Shown piece after piece: positions 1-8,025 of a stretch of 20,900 nt of DNA. Both the position numbers and the translations under genes were made by a program. How positions within the stretch are numbered: position 1 is the first letter of the stretch; each line of letters begins with the position of its first letter. The notes under the pieces are model-generated. The model was given only the letters and a program-made list of their open reading frames with translations. It did no database searches and was not told the DNA's origin. This DNA is from CAYWNA01 sp964459305 (GTDB lineage Bacteria > Planctomycetota > Planctomycetia > Pirellulales > Pirellulaceae): NCBI GenBank assembly GCA_964459305.1, contig CAYWNA010000240.1, positions 1-20,900 on the forward strand, written 5' to 3'.

Positions 1-24
1 TTCTATCTCCGGCGATTACGTGAT

Positions 25-30
25 AGGAGA
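25..30 (+). promoter_or_regulatory. Ribosome binding site of the isomerase-like gene
   Basis: AGGAGA lies six bases before the ATG at 37. It supports that start even though it leaves an unusual Cys-rich stretch ahead of the Tat motif. There is no other Met codon between this ATG and the Tat motif. Confidence 0.7.
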
Positions 31-36
31 GAATCG

Positions 37-1626
37 ATGTTACGGTGCCACGCTCTCGGTTCGTGTTTTGGTTGTTGCGGCGCTGTCGATCGGCGGCGGT
101 TTCTTCAGGGTTGCGGGGCGGCTGCGGTTGCGGCGACTGGGTCGCTGATGCCGAGGGAAGGCGCGGCTGCGGAGGAGAAAGGTGGCGGCAAGGTTCGTGT
201 TGCGGCGGTTTTTTTGGCGCAGGCCAGGAAATCTTGGCCCTACCCAGGCTTTGACGCTGACGGGCGCCAGCGCGAGATCCTGGCTGCGTTGAAAGAGGGC
301 TGTCCGGGAGTGGAATTCGTGCCGGTGACGGTCACAGATCCGAAGGATACGCAGAAGGCGATTGGGCTGAAGGACGAGGTGGATGGATATCTGGTCTACG
401 TTGCGACGCTGTCGTGGGTGTTGCGCGGGCCGATGGTTGAAATTGGCAAGTTGGGCAAACCGATCGTGGTGGCCAATGAGTTTCTGGGTGGCTGCGGCGG
501 ATTCTTGACCGGCTTCAGCCAACTGTGCACTCGTGGAATTCCGGCGGCGGCCGTGTCGACCACGCGGCTGGGCGATCTGGTCGTGGTGGCACGGCAATTC
601 GCCGACGTGCGCAAGCCCGGTACCACGCCCGTCTCGTTCGCTCGGCAATGCGAAAAGGCGTATCGTGAGACCTTTCCCGACACGGGCGAGATGCAGTGCA
701 CCGACGATCCAGTATCGCTCACTGGCATCGGCGAATGCGTCAAGCGTTTCCGCCAGTCGCGATTCTTGATCGTCGGCCGAGGTCGAGGCGGTCAGGAGCA
801 GGATTTCCTTGGTGTCACCGCGCGCTACGTCGACTTCGATGAATTGAAGTCTTACTACGAAGAGGTCGATCACGATCAGGCGGCCGAGTGGGCCAGCCGA
901 TGGTCCAAGCAGGCCGAGGAACTGCCGGCGGGAGATTATGTCGAGCCCAGCCAACCCATGCCCGATGCCGTTCATAAGGCCGGTGGCGTCTACCTGGCCA
1001 CGCTCAAGCTGCTCGAGAAACACGGCACCGACACGGTGACCATGAACTGCCTGGGCGGCTTCGCGGCGGGCAAGCTGCCAGCCTATCCGTGCTTGGGGTT
1101 CATGGAGATCTTGAACGACGGTGGCCAAGGCGTATGCGAGGCCCAACCCGACGACACACTCAGCATGCTGATGGCCCGGATTCTCACGGGCCGGCCCGGC
1201 TTCGTATCCGACCCGGCTGTGGATACGTCGAAGAACCAGATCGTCTATGCTCACTGCGTGGGCACAACCAAGGTGTTCGGGCCCGAGGGCGAATCGAACG
1301 GCTTCCGCATCCGTACGCTTCACAACCGTGACCCACGGGGCGCCTGCGCCGAATCGCTGATGCCGGCCGGCTACATGACCACGACCTTCCGCACGAACGT
1401 TGGTCGGAAACAGTTGATCATCCACCAAGCCAAGGCCGTGGGGGCGCTGGACAGCGAACACGCTTGCCGAACCAAGCTAATTGGCGAAGTCCGCGGCGAC
1501 ATCGGCAAGCTTTTCGACCAGTGGGACCAGTTCGGCTGGCACCGCGTAACCGTCTACGGCGACGTCCAAGAACCGCTCGCCGAATTCGGCAAAGCCCTGG
1601 GCTTGGAGGTGATCGAAGAAGCTTGA
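37..1626 (+). CDS. Tat-exported L-fucose/L-arabinose isomerase-like protein
   Basis: This 529-residue protein begins with a twin-arginine signal. The D-R-R-R-F-L motif is at residues 18-23, followed by an Ala-rich hydrophobic stretch to about 37 and a plausible cleavage site after the Ala triplet at 43-45. The body resembles the L-fucose/L-arabinose isomerase fold. The C-terminal half has a CEAQPDDTLSMLMARILTGR segment, then a Val-Ser-Asp and an Ala-His-Cys segment. Glu368, Asp392 and His406 could be the metal-binding Glu, Asp and His of true isomerases; that assignment is from memory of the family. A true sugar isomerase works in the cytoplasm, so Tat export suggests a folded, perhaps metal-loaded protein with an envelope role. 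The substrate is unknown. The first 17 residues are Cys-rich (Cys4, 10, 13, 14), which is odd for a Tat leader. No partner gene is evident: the next stretch is non-coding and then a broken gene. Confidence 0.8.
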   Translation: MLRCHALGSCFGCCGAVDRRRFLQGCGAAAVAATGSLMPREGAAAEEKGGGKVRVAAVFLAQARKSWPYPGFDADGRQREILAALKEGCPGVEFVPVTVTDPKDTQKAIGLKDEVDGYLVYVATLSWVLRGPMVEIGKLGKPIVVANEFLGGCGGFLTGFSQLCTRGIPAAAVSTTRLGDLVVVARQFADVRKPGTTPVSFARQCEKAYRETFPDTGEMQCTDDPVSLTGIGECVKRFRQSRFLIVGRGRGGQEQDFLGVTARYVDFDELKSYYEEVDHDQAAEWASRWSKQAEELPAGDYVEPSQPMPDAVHKAGGVYLATLKLLEKHGTDTVTMNCLGGFAAGKLPAYPCLGFMEILNDGGQGVCEAQPDDTLSMLMARILTGRPGFVSDPAVDTSKNQIVYAHCVGTTKVFGPEGESNGFRIRTLHNRDPRGACAESLMPAGYMTTTFRTNVGRKQLIIHQAKAVGALDSEHACRTKLIGEVRGDIGKLFDQWDQFGWHRVTVYGDVQEPLAEFGKALGLEVIEEA

Positions 1627-2046
1627 CGTGGACCGACGTCCGTTGGAACTCCGAACGCCTGGGAGACTAGAGGTCGCGGCTGGTAGCAGGTTCGGGAAGC
1701 CCTGCCCGGCTCGCTGGAACGACGAAGTTGACCGGACGTCTGTTCCATTTCGTTTTCTGTCCGCATCTACTCCGAGTCCTCTGCGTCTCCGTGCTGCATT
1801 CTGACCTGTCGATTCGAGACACTTTGGTCCATTGTCCGTGCGATAGGCGGCTCACAAAAAGCCGATTTCCCAGATTGTACCGTGACAGACTGCCGGTTCG
1901 TCGCTCCTAAAGAGATGTCGAAAGAAACTGGTGGATGTCGTCTCCCGCATTCACGTTTCGTGGAAAGTCCGTTCTCTTGCGGGAAGTCTCATCGTGTCGA
2001 CGTTCGCCGAGATTACCTACCGGAATGAGGAGAGAGATCGCGCACG
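1627..2046. other. Non-coding gap with a stock intergenic phrase
   Basis: I see no gene here. Open frames are short, lack a ribosome site and resemble no family I know. At about 1757-1799 is a phrase of the type 'ctccgagtcctctgcgtctc', which resembles a low-complexity-like intergenic sequence I recall from many bacterial genomes. No convincing terminator follows the upstream gene. The upstream part of the heme peroxidase gene should lie here if that gene were intact, but no peroxidase-like residues are readable in any frame, including the distal-histidine region. Confidence 0.5.
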
Positions 2047-3339
2047 GACAGCTCGCTGTTCTTGGCCGGCGACATCCGAGCCAACGAAAACGTCGCCCTG
2101 ACCGCCATGCAAACGCTGTGGGTCCGCGAACACAATCGCATCGCCGACCAGATCGCGGCCGAGGACCCGTCGCTGTCCGACGAGGCGATCTATCAGCGAG
2201 CTCGCGCGATTGTTACCGCGGAAATCCAGGCAATCACCTACAACGAGTTCTTGCCCGTGCTTCTCGGTCCGCAGGCAATCCGGCCGTACCACGGCTACGA
2301 TCCGTCGGTCAATCCGGGCATCGCCAATATCTTCTCGACGGCCGCTTACCGCTTTGGCCACAGCATGCTGCCATCGGAGCTTCTGCGATTGAACGACGAC
2401 GGCAGCGTGATCGAGGCGGGCAATCTGTCGCTGCGCTCCGCATTCTTCGCACCGCAAGAACTCGTCGATCAAGGCATTGATTCTGTGCTGCTGGGTGCCG
2501 CATCGCAGGAGTCGCAGGAAATCGACACGCAAATCGTCGACGACGTGCGGAATTTCCTGTTCGGCCCGCCAGGCGCCGGCGGGTTTGACCTGGCGTCGTT
2601 GAATATTCAGCGCGGCCGCGACCACGGGCTGCCGGATTACAACCAGACACGGTCCGACCTCGGCTTGGAGCCGGTCAGCCGTTTCGCCGACATCACTTCG
2701 GATCCGGAAGTGCAAGCGGCGCTGGAGCAGGTCTACGGCGACGTCGACAATATCGATGTATGGGTCGGCGGACTTGCCGAGGATCATGTGCCAGGATCGA
2801 GCGTAGGCAAGTTGCTCCAGACGGTCCTGGTCGACCAGTTCGAACGCATCCGCGACGGAGATCGCTTCTGGTATCAGAACGTGTTCGGCGGCGAGCAATT
2901 GAGGGATCTGGAGCATACGCGGCTGGCTGACGTGATCCAACGAAACACGGACATCGAAGGAATGCAAAGGAATGCCTTCTTCGCCGCCGACACCCAGCCC
3001 GTACCGCCCGAGCAAACCCGACCGGGGCGTCCTGGCGCTGACCACGCACGACCCCACGCGCATCGACACGAGCATCCAATCGTCCAAGAACCGACCGAGC
3101 AGGAGGCAACCTTGCCAATCCGGCCTGGCGGAGGCGGCTCGCGCCCGGGCGACATCGACGCGCGTGACGAAGGTCTGATTTCCCGCGACCAGGCGCCGCG
3201 ACAGCAACGACGCTCCGGCAGATCTGATCCGCGAGGTGGTTCGGAGGTGCTCCGAGAGGAATTGGAGGGCCGACTGTTGAAGGGTGACTCGGAGGCCCAC
3301 GACGCGTTCTTCGCGGATCTGGGCGTACCACCGTTGTAA
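2047..3339 (+). pseudogene. 5'-truncated animal-type heme peroxidase (peroxidasin/myeloperoxidase superfamily)
   Basis: From about 2047 the frame reads as the C-terminal two thirds of an animal-type heme peroxidase. Counting from the TTG at 2062, AGDIRANENVAL (residues 2-13) corresponds to the myeloperoxidase segment holding catalytic Arg239 and heme-linked Glu242. WVREHNRIA follows. TAAYRFGHS supplies the proximal heme His (residue 100), NIQRGRDHGLPDYN (181-194) is the conserved Asn/Arg segment, and DGDRFWYQN is at 265-273. The N-terminal part with the distal Asp-His pair is absent, and the frame is closed upstream by a TGA at 2026-2028. Without the distal His the product cannot be a normal peroxidase. 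The domain ends near residue 310 (about 2992), and the remaining 115 residues are Pro/Arg/Gly-rich with no recognisable fold. A TTG-initiated remnant could still be translated, but no good ribosome site was seen. I read it as a decayed or deletion-truncated gene. Confidence 0.8.
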
Positions 3340-3527
3340 GGTAACATGTTTCTCCCTTTTCCTTATCTCAATCCCTGTTTGCACAACGGTTGAATCGCGA
3401 CGGTATTCAGTAACATTCTGCGAACGGGGCAACCCCCCACCGCCACGGCTTGCCGCGGGTCGATCGGTGGGTCAAGATATTCTCTAAATGCCTACTACGC
3501 TGCATTCTTTTCGTCGAACCACGAAGT

Positions 3528-3534
3528 GAGAGGA
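3528..3534 (+). promoter_or_regulatory. Ribosome binding site fixing the dioxygenase start
   Basis: GAGAGGA lies eight bases before the ATG at 3543. It favours this start over the in-frame ATG at 3450, whose extra 31 residues do not resemble the family. The 203 bases between the peroxidase remnant and this gene hold nothing else that I recognise. Confidence 0.7.
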
Positions 3535-3542
3535 TACGGCCC

Positions 3543-4412
3543 ATGACCGAGGATCTTTCCGGATTCCACGCGCCCGTCGGAAACCTGCTCGGTGACACAC
3601 CGCCGGGCGACTGGCAGCAGTATCGGCTCAGCCAGGAGCAGTTGGACTTCTACCACGAGCACGGCTACGTGTCGGGCGTTCGGCTGCTCGACGACGCCCA
3701 AGTCGACATGCTATGCGCGGAATTGGAGAGCCTTTCCGACCCCAAGCACCCGGGCCACGGGTTGTTCTACGAATTCCACACCAATGAGGCGAGCGAACCG
3801 GAAAACGTGCTTTTCCACGCTTTGGGAGCTTGGCGGATCCGAACGGGATTCCATGACCTACTGTGGAACCCAGCACTGCTGGTGCCGGCTGCCCAGTTGA
3901 TCGACGGAGCGGTGCGGTTCTGGCACGATCAACTCTTCTGTAAGCCGGCCCGTCATGGAGGGGTCGTTGCCTGGCATCAAGATTACTCTTACTGGACGCG
4001 GACCCAGCCCATGGAGCACCTGACCTGCTTCATCGCGTTGGACGACTGCGATGAAGAAAACGGCTGCCTTCGCCACGTGCCCGGTTCCCACCGCTGGCCG
4101 CTGTTGCCGGTGACGGGGTTGGCCGGCGACATGGACGCGATCCAAAGCGTTTTGAATCCCCAGCAGCAAGAGCAGTTCCGCCCGGTATCGGCGCGGCTGA
4201 AGCGGGGCGAAGCCTCGTTTCACCATCCGCTCACGGTGCACGGCTCGCGGGAAAACCGAAGCGATCGGCCGCGACGGGCCACCGTGGTCAATGTCTTCCG
4301 CGACGGTGTGCGCTCCACCTCCGACGAGCCGCTGTTGGAAGGCGTGCCGGTGATTCCCAGTGGGCAGCCGATGGGGGGCCAATTCTTTCCCTTGCTATAC
4401 CGCAACCGGTGA
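3543..4412 (+). CDS. Phytanoyl-CoA dioxygenase (PhyH) family protein
   Basis: This 289-residue protein has the layout of a non-heme Fe(II)/2-oxoglutarate oxygenase of the PhyH family. LSQEQLDFYHEHGYV (29-43) is the typical start of the fold. The HxD iron motif is His145 and Asp147 in WHQDYSYW. CLRHVPGSHRW (175-185) is a family signature, and the distal iron ligand is His233 in HHPLTVHGS. An Arg at 244 or 245 in the following Arg-Arg-Ala segment could bind 2-oxoglutarate. The length is usual for the family and all metal ligands are present, so it is probably active. No signal peptide is seen, so it is likely cytoplasmic. The substrate cannot be told from the sequence: relatives hydroxylate lipids, ectoine, halogenated compounds and secondary metabolites. 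It stands alone, with a decayed gene before it and a long gap after it. Confidence 0.87.
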   Translation: MTEDLSGFHAPVGNLLGDTPPGDWQQYRLSQEQLDFYHEHGYVSGVRLLDDAQVDMLCAELESLSDPKHPGHGLFYEFHTNEASEPENVLFHALGAWRIRTGFHDLLWNPALLVPAAQLIDGAVRFWHDQLFCKPARHGGVVAWHQDYSYWTRTQPMEHLTCFIALDDCDEENGCLRHVPGSHRWPLLPVTGLAGDMDAIQSVLNPQQQEQFRPVSARLKRGEASFHHPLTVHGSRENRSDRPRRATVVNVFRDGVRSTSDEPLLEGVPVIPSGQPMGGQFFPLLYRNR

Positions 4413-4786
4413 GAATTGGCACGGTTGAACGAGTCATCTTCAACCGGGAGCGGGATAACTGTCTTGGTTGCCATCTCACGGAACGCCACGGAGGGCGTCC
4501 CCAACAGGCCGCGATTCCCGGATACCCTCAAATGGCTGCGATGGCCGGTGTAATCAAGAAACATCTGGTCGCCACAAGATTAGTAACACAGTCGCGTACG
4601 AAAGGACCGGCAATCGTAGATTTTCGAAAAGTGAGCCACCCACGCGCTCAAGCTGTACTCCTCCAAGTATCACGTCTGGTACACTAATCATCCGAATCTG
4701 CTTCAGAACGAACGTGCGGAGAGGGATCTCATGTGCGCACGCCTTGTTGGCGGTACGATGAAGTGGAGTGAGACAGTCAAAGTAAT
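4413..4786. other. Long intergenic gap before the propeller gene
   Basis: No gene is supported here. Besides the small hairpin at 4422-4446 there is only a 10-base AT-rich palindrome at 4621-4630 (ttttcgaaaa). Short open frames on both strands have no ribosome site and no recognisable product. The promoter of the propeller gene should lie in the last 100-150 bases, but I could not point to a convincing -35/-10 pair. Confidence 0.5.
4422..4446. terminator. Short hairpin after the dioxygenase gene
   Basis: CGGTTGAA (4422-4429) pairs perfectly with TTCAACCG (4439-4446) around a nine-base loop, beginning ten bases after the stop codon. There is no T-tract after it, so it is at most a weak or Rho-assisted terminator or a 3'-end stabilising stem. 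Confidence 0.35.
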
Positions 4787-4793
4787 GAGGTGA
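4787..4793 (+). promoter_or_regulatory. Ribosome binding site of the propeller gene
   Basis: GAGGTGA lies six bases before the ATG at 4800, which also opens directly onto a good signal peptide. Confidence 0.75.
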
Positions 4794-4799
4794 TGAATC

Positions 4800-7700
4800 A
4801 TGACCCAATCAACAGCAGTGTCGCGAACGGTCAGAGAACGAAGTTTTGGACTCGTTGTCCTGGTGCTTGTGTTAGTCATCGGCCGAGCGGTCTCGGCCGA
4901 CTGGCCGATGTATCGAATGGATGCTGGGCGCACCGGGTTCACGCCGGAATCACTGCCGGATGGATTGTCGCTGCGTTGGACTCACGAAGCCGCCCACGCG
5001 CCGATGCCCGCTTGGCCGCGTAGCGACCGTATGCCTTTTGACCGCGCCTACCAGGTGGTCGTTGCCGACGGGCGGGTGATCTACGGCAGTTCTGCTGACG
5101 GGATCGTTTCCGCTTTGGACGCGGATTCTGGAAAGGTGCTCTGGCAGTTTTACACCGACGGCCCGGTTCGTTTTGCGCCGGCCGTTTGGCGGGATCGGGT
5201 CTTTGTCGCAAGTGACGACGGCCACTTGTATGCGCTGTCGCCCGAGGACGGGCGGTTGCTTTGGCAGCGGCGCGGCGGGCCGGACAACAGTGCCGTCTTG
5301 GGAAACCAGCAACTGATCTCCAAGTGGCCGGCCCGGGGCGGCCCGGTCGTCGTCGATGACGTGGTCTACTTTGCCGCGGGAATCTGGCCGTCTGAAGGGA
5401 TTTATCTCTATGCTCTGGATGCAAATGATGGCAAGGTTGTGTGGTGCAACGATGAGGCCGGCGGGATCTACATGCCTCAGCCGCATGGCGGTGCCAATGC
5501 GGCAAGCGGCATATCGGCGCAAGGCTACCTGGTCGCATCGGAGGATCGCTTGTTCGTCCCCACGGGTCGAGCCGTGCCCGCCACGTTCAACCGGCTGACA
5601 GGCGAGCTCGGGTACTTCCATCTGCAGAAGTACGGTCACAACGGCGGCACCCCGACAATGGCTGTGGGCGGCATATTCTTCAACAGCGGCATCGGCTTCG
5701 ACGGCAACAGCGGCATCAAAGCGAACACTGTCGGCGCCGGTCAGTTGGCCGTGATACGCGACCGGTTGGTTCGGTCCGACGGGAAGGTCGTCGAAGCATA
5801 TCGTTGGGTGGACGTGGAGAAACCCGACCGTAAGGGCAAGGCTCTCGCAACGCAATCGCTCGAGCGCGAATGGTCAATCGACAGTGCTGCAGGTACCACG
5901 GCTCTGATCGTTGCCGCCGACAAGATCATTTGTGGGTCCAATGGGCAAGTCGAGATAATGGATCCAAAGACCAGGGAGACTGTCTGGTCGGCCTCGGTGG
6001 AAGGTTCTGTCTACGGGCTGGCCGCAAGCGATGGCAGACTGCTGGTCAGTACGGATCGCGGGTTCATCTATTGCTTTGACGGTACTTCGGAGCAGGCCGC
6101 TTCGACGCCAGGCATCTCAATTGCCGACGCCGCATACCAAGACAACGAGCAGTATGCCGAGGCGGCCGAAGAAATCGTTCGGCTCAGCGGAGTCACCGAA
6201 GGCTACTGTCTGGATCTGGGCTGCGGTGACGGTGCCCTGGCCTACGAGTTGGCTCGACGAACCGGCCTGCGCATCTGCGCCGTGAGCGACGATCCTCAAG
6301 CGGTCGCCACGGCCCGACAGAAACTGACGGCTGCCGGTGTCTACGGGACTCGCGTGGTCGTGCAGCAACGTGATTTGCGGTCCACCGGCTATCCACAGTA
6401 TTTTGCAGATTTGATCGTTTCGGGACGTTCGATCGGCCAAGGCACCGAACAGCTCCCAATGACCGAAGCCCAACGGCTCCAACGCCCCTTCGGCGGCGTC
6501 ATTTGCAGGGGCAAACCCGGCGGGATGAAGGTCGACAAACGCGGCGCCTTGACCGGCACGGGTGCCTGGACGCACCAATACGCGGGCGCCGCCAACACGC
6601 TAAACAGTGAAGATACCTTGGTCCGAGGGCCTCTCGGTATGCTGTGGTTCCGGGACGTCGACTTCGACATACCGTCTCGCCACGGCCGCGCTCCGGCACC
6701 ACTTTACGATCGTGGCCGCCTGTTCCATTTGGGCATCAATGGCATTGTCGCCGTCGACGCCTACAACGGCCACGAGCTTTGGCGATATGAAATCGCGGAT
6801 CTGCTCAAAGCCTACGACGGCGACGAATTGATGGGCACCGCGGGCACCGGCAGCAACTGCTGCGTGTACGAAGACAGTGTGTACGTCCGTGATGGCGAAC
6901 GCTGCCTGAGACTGGATGCGGCCACCGGAACTCTGTTGCGCGAGTTTCGTCCGCCACCGCGACCCGATGGCAAGCCGGCCACTTGGGGATATGTCGCCTG
7001 CGTAGATGGTCTGCTCTATGGTACCGTGGCAAACACGGAACACATCGTCACATACCGATACCGCGACACCACCGGCGACATGACAAAACTGTGGACTGAA
7101 TCGGATAGTCTGTTCGCCATGAACGCTGTCAGCGGCGACCTCTCATGGCAGTACCAAGCGGAGCATTCGATTCGGCACAACTCGATCGCCATCGCGGATG
7201 GCAAGGTGTTCCTGATCGACCGCCCTCTGGCGATGTTCGACCGTCAGAAGAAACCCGCGACCAAGGAGCATCCGACCGGCAAGCTCCTGGCGTTGAACGC
7301 CAAAACGGGCGGGACTCTGTGGGAAGCCGACGAAAATATCTACGGAACGACCTTGGCCGCAAGCGAGAAACATGGTGTCTTACTAATGAGTTATCAGCCA
7401 ACGAGGTTTCGCCTGGATTCGGAGATCGGCGGCAAAATGACCGCGTTCCGAACTGCTGACGGCCAGAGGCTGTGGGAGATCGAAGCCGACTACCAATCGC
7501 GGCCCATCATCAACGACGCCATCATCTACGCTCAAGGCGGTGCATGGAATCTGCTGTCGGGCGAGCCGAGGCCTTTTGATTTCAAGCGCTCGTACGGCTG
7601 CGGGATTCTGGCGGCGTCAAGAGACCTGATGCTATTTCGTTCGGCGACGGTGGGCTATTACCACTTCGACGGGAACGGCAAAGTGGAGGACTATGGCGGC

Positions 7701-7826
7701 ATCCGACCCGGTTGCTGGATCAATGCATTGCCCGTGGGCGGGCTTGTCCTCGTCCCCGACGCCACAGCAGGTTGCCGTTGCAGCTACCTGAACAAAGCAT
7801 GGATCGCCCTGGTGCCCAGCGAATGA
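4800..7826 (+). CDS. Exported PQQ-type beta-propeller with an inserted SAM-methyltransferase-like domain
   Basis: This protein is 1008 residues long. Residues 1-33 form a Sec signal: Arg-containing start, hydrophobic 18-27, likely cleavage after Ala33. After it come PQQ-type propeller blades, visible as repeated Trp motifs such as GKVLWQF, GRLLWQR and GKVVWCN. At about 445-570 the propeller is interrupted by a class I methyltransferase-like segment. Motif I, DLGCGDG, is at 472-478, followed by RICAVSDDPQAVATARQKL and VVVQQRDLRS. Blades resume with HELWRYE, GDLSWQY, GGTLWEA and QRLWEIE. The joining segment with GAWTHQYAGAANT and RGPLGMLWF is one I recall from planctomycete proteins of this type. 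The methyltransferase part is short, and an exported protein would not normally meet SAM, so that domain may be structural or bind another ligand. No heme motif (CxxCH) is present, so it is not a quinohemoprotein; true PQQ ligands cannot be assigned. It ends convergently with the transglutaminase gene. Confidence 0.88.
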   Translation: MTQSTAVSRTVRERSFGLVVLVLVLVIGRAVSADWPMYRMDAGRTGFTPESLPDGLSLRWTHEAAHAPMPAWPRSDRMPFDRAYQVVVADGRVIYGSSADGIVSALDADSGKVLWQFYTDGPVRFAPAVWRDRVFVASDDGHLYALSPEDGRLLWQRRGGPDNSAVLGNQQLISKWPARGGPVVVDDVVYFAAGIWPSEGIYLYALDANDGKVVWCNDEAGGIYMPQPHGGANAASGISAQGYLVASEDRLFVPTGRAVPATFNRLTGELGYFHLQKYGHNGGTPTMAVGGIFFNSGIGFDGNSGIKANTVGAGQLAVIRDRLVRSDGKVVEAYRWVDVEKPDRKGKALATQSLEREWSIDSAAGTTALIVAADKIICGSNGQVEIMDPKTRETVWSASVEGSVYGLAASDGRLLVSTDRGFIYCFDGTSEQAASTPGISIADAAYQDNEQYAEAAEEIVRLSGVTEGYCLDLGCGDGALAYELARRTGLRICAVSDDPQAVATARQKLTAAGVYGTRVVVQQRDLRSTGYPQYFADLIVSGRSIGQGTEQLPMTEAQRLQRPFGGVICRGKPGGMKVDKRGALTGTGAWTHQYAGAANTLNSEDTLVRGPLGMLWFRDVDFDIPSRHGRAPAPLYDRGRLFHLGINGIVAVDAYNGHELWRYEIADLLKAYDGDELMGTAGTGSNCCVYEDSVYVRDGERCLRLDAATGTLLREFRPPPRPDGKPATWGYVACVDGLLYGTVANTEHIVTYRYRDTTGDMTKLWTESDSLFAMNAVSGDLSWQYQAEHSIRHNSIAIADGKVFLIDRPLAMFDRQKKPATKEHPTGKLLALNAKTGGTLWEADENIYGTTLAASEKHGVLLMSYQPTRFRLDSEIGGKMTAFRTADGQRLWEIEADYQSRPIINDAIIYAQGGAWNLLSGEPRPFDFKRSYGCGILAASRDLMLFRSATVGYYHFDGNGKVEDYGGIRPGCWINALPVGGLVLVPDATAGCRCSYLNKAWIALVPSE

Positions 7827-7843
7827 TGATGAGCGGGGTTTGA

Positions 7844-7941
7844 GTGCCGAAGGCACGGCCCTATGTCAGCCTAGGGTGGAGCGACGGGAGCGTAACGAAC
7901 GTCGCTCCACCCTGGCTGGCTTAATGCCGTCCCTTCGGGAC
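7844..7941. repeat. Triple-hairpin palindromic element at the convergent junction (family A)
   Basis: Three stems lie in a row. GTGCC-gaa-GGCAC is at 7844-7856. A long stem pairs 7868-7886 with 7900-7917: 18 base pairs, one bulged T at 7872 and a 13-base loop. GTCCC-ttc-GGGAC is at 7929-7941. The two small flanking stems are symmetrical in design, each a five-base-pair stem with a three-base loop. The element begins 18 bases after the stop of the + strand propeller gene and about 85 bases beyond the stop of the - strand transglutaminase gene, so it could serve both as a bidirectional 3'-end structure. The wording resembles a dispersed intergenic repeat I recall from planctomycetes. That recollection is unverified. 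Confidence 0.75.
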
Positions 7942-8025
7942 TGGGACAGAAACGAGTACTTAGCAAGTCCATTCGATGACCGCAAACTGAAGACCTCCAG
8001 GTCTAGCGATTCTGCAATAGGGACT

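Noticed and set aside
40..1461. Long open frame on the - strand (473 codons)
   Set aside because: It is the antisense shadow of the isomerase-like gene, has no recognisable domain, and the + strand has the signal motif and ribosome site.
1635..1740. Inverted repeat gacgtccg / cggacgtc about 100 bases apart
   Set aside because: Eight bases at that distance is within chance for GC-rich DNA and suggests no structure.
2017..3432. Long open frame on the - strand (471 codons)
   Set aside because: It is antisense to the clear heme peroxidase residues and its protein has no known domain. Only the part from 2992 on remains of uncertain nature.
3450..3542. Upstream in-frame ATG for the dioxygenase
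   Set aside because: No ribosome site, and the added 31 residues do not look like the family. The ATG at 3543 has GAGAGGA at good spacing.
7991..8004. Palindrome AGACCT-CC-AGGTCT
   Set aside because: The two-base loop cannot form a stable hairpin, and it is close to the gene end only by position. No operator function can be argued.
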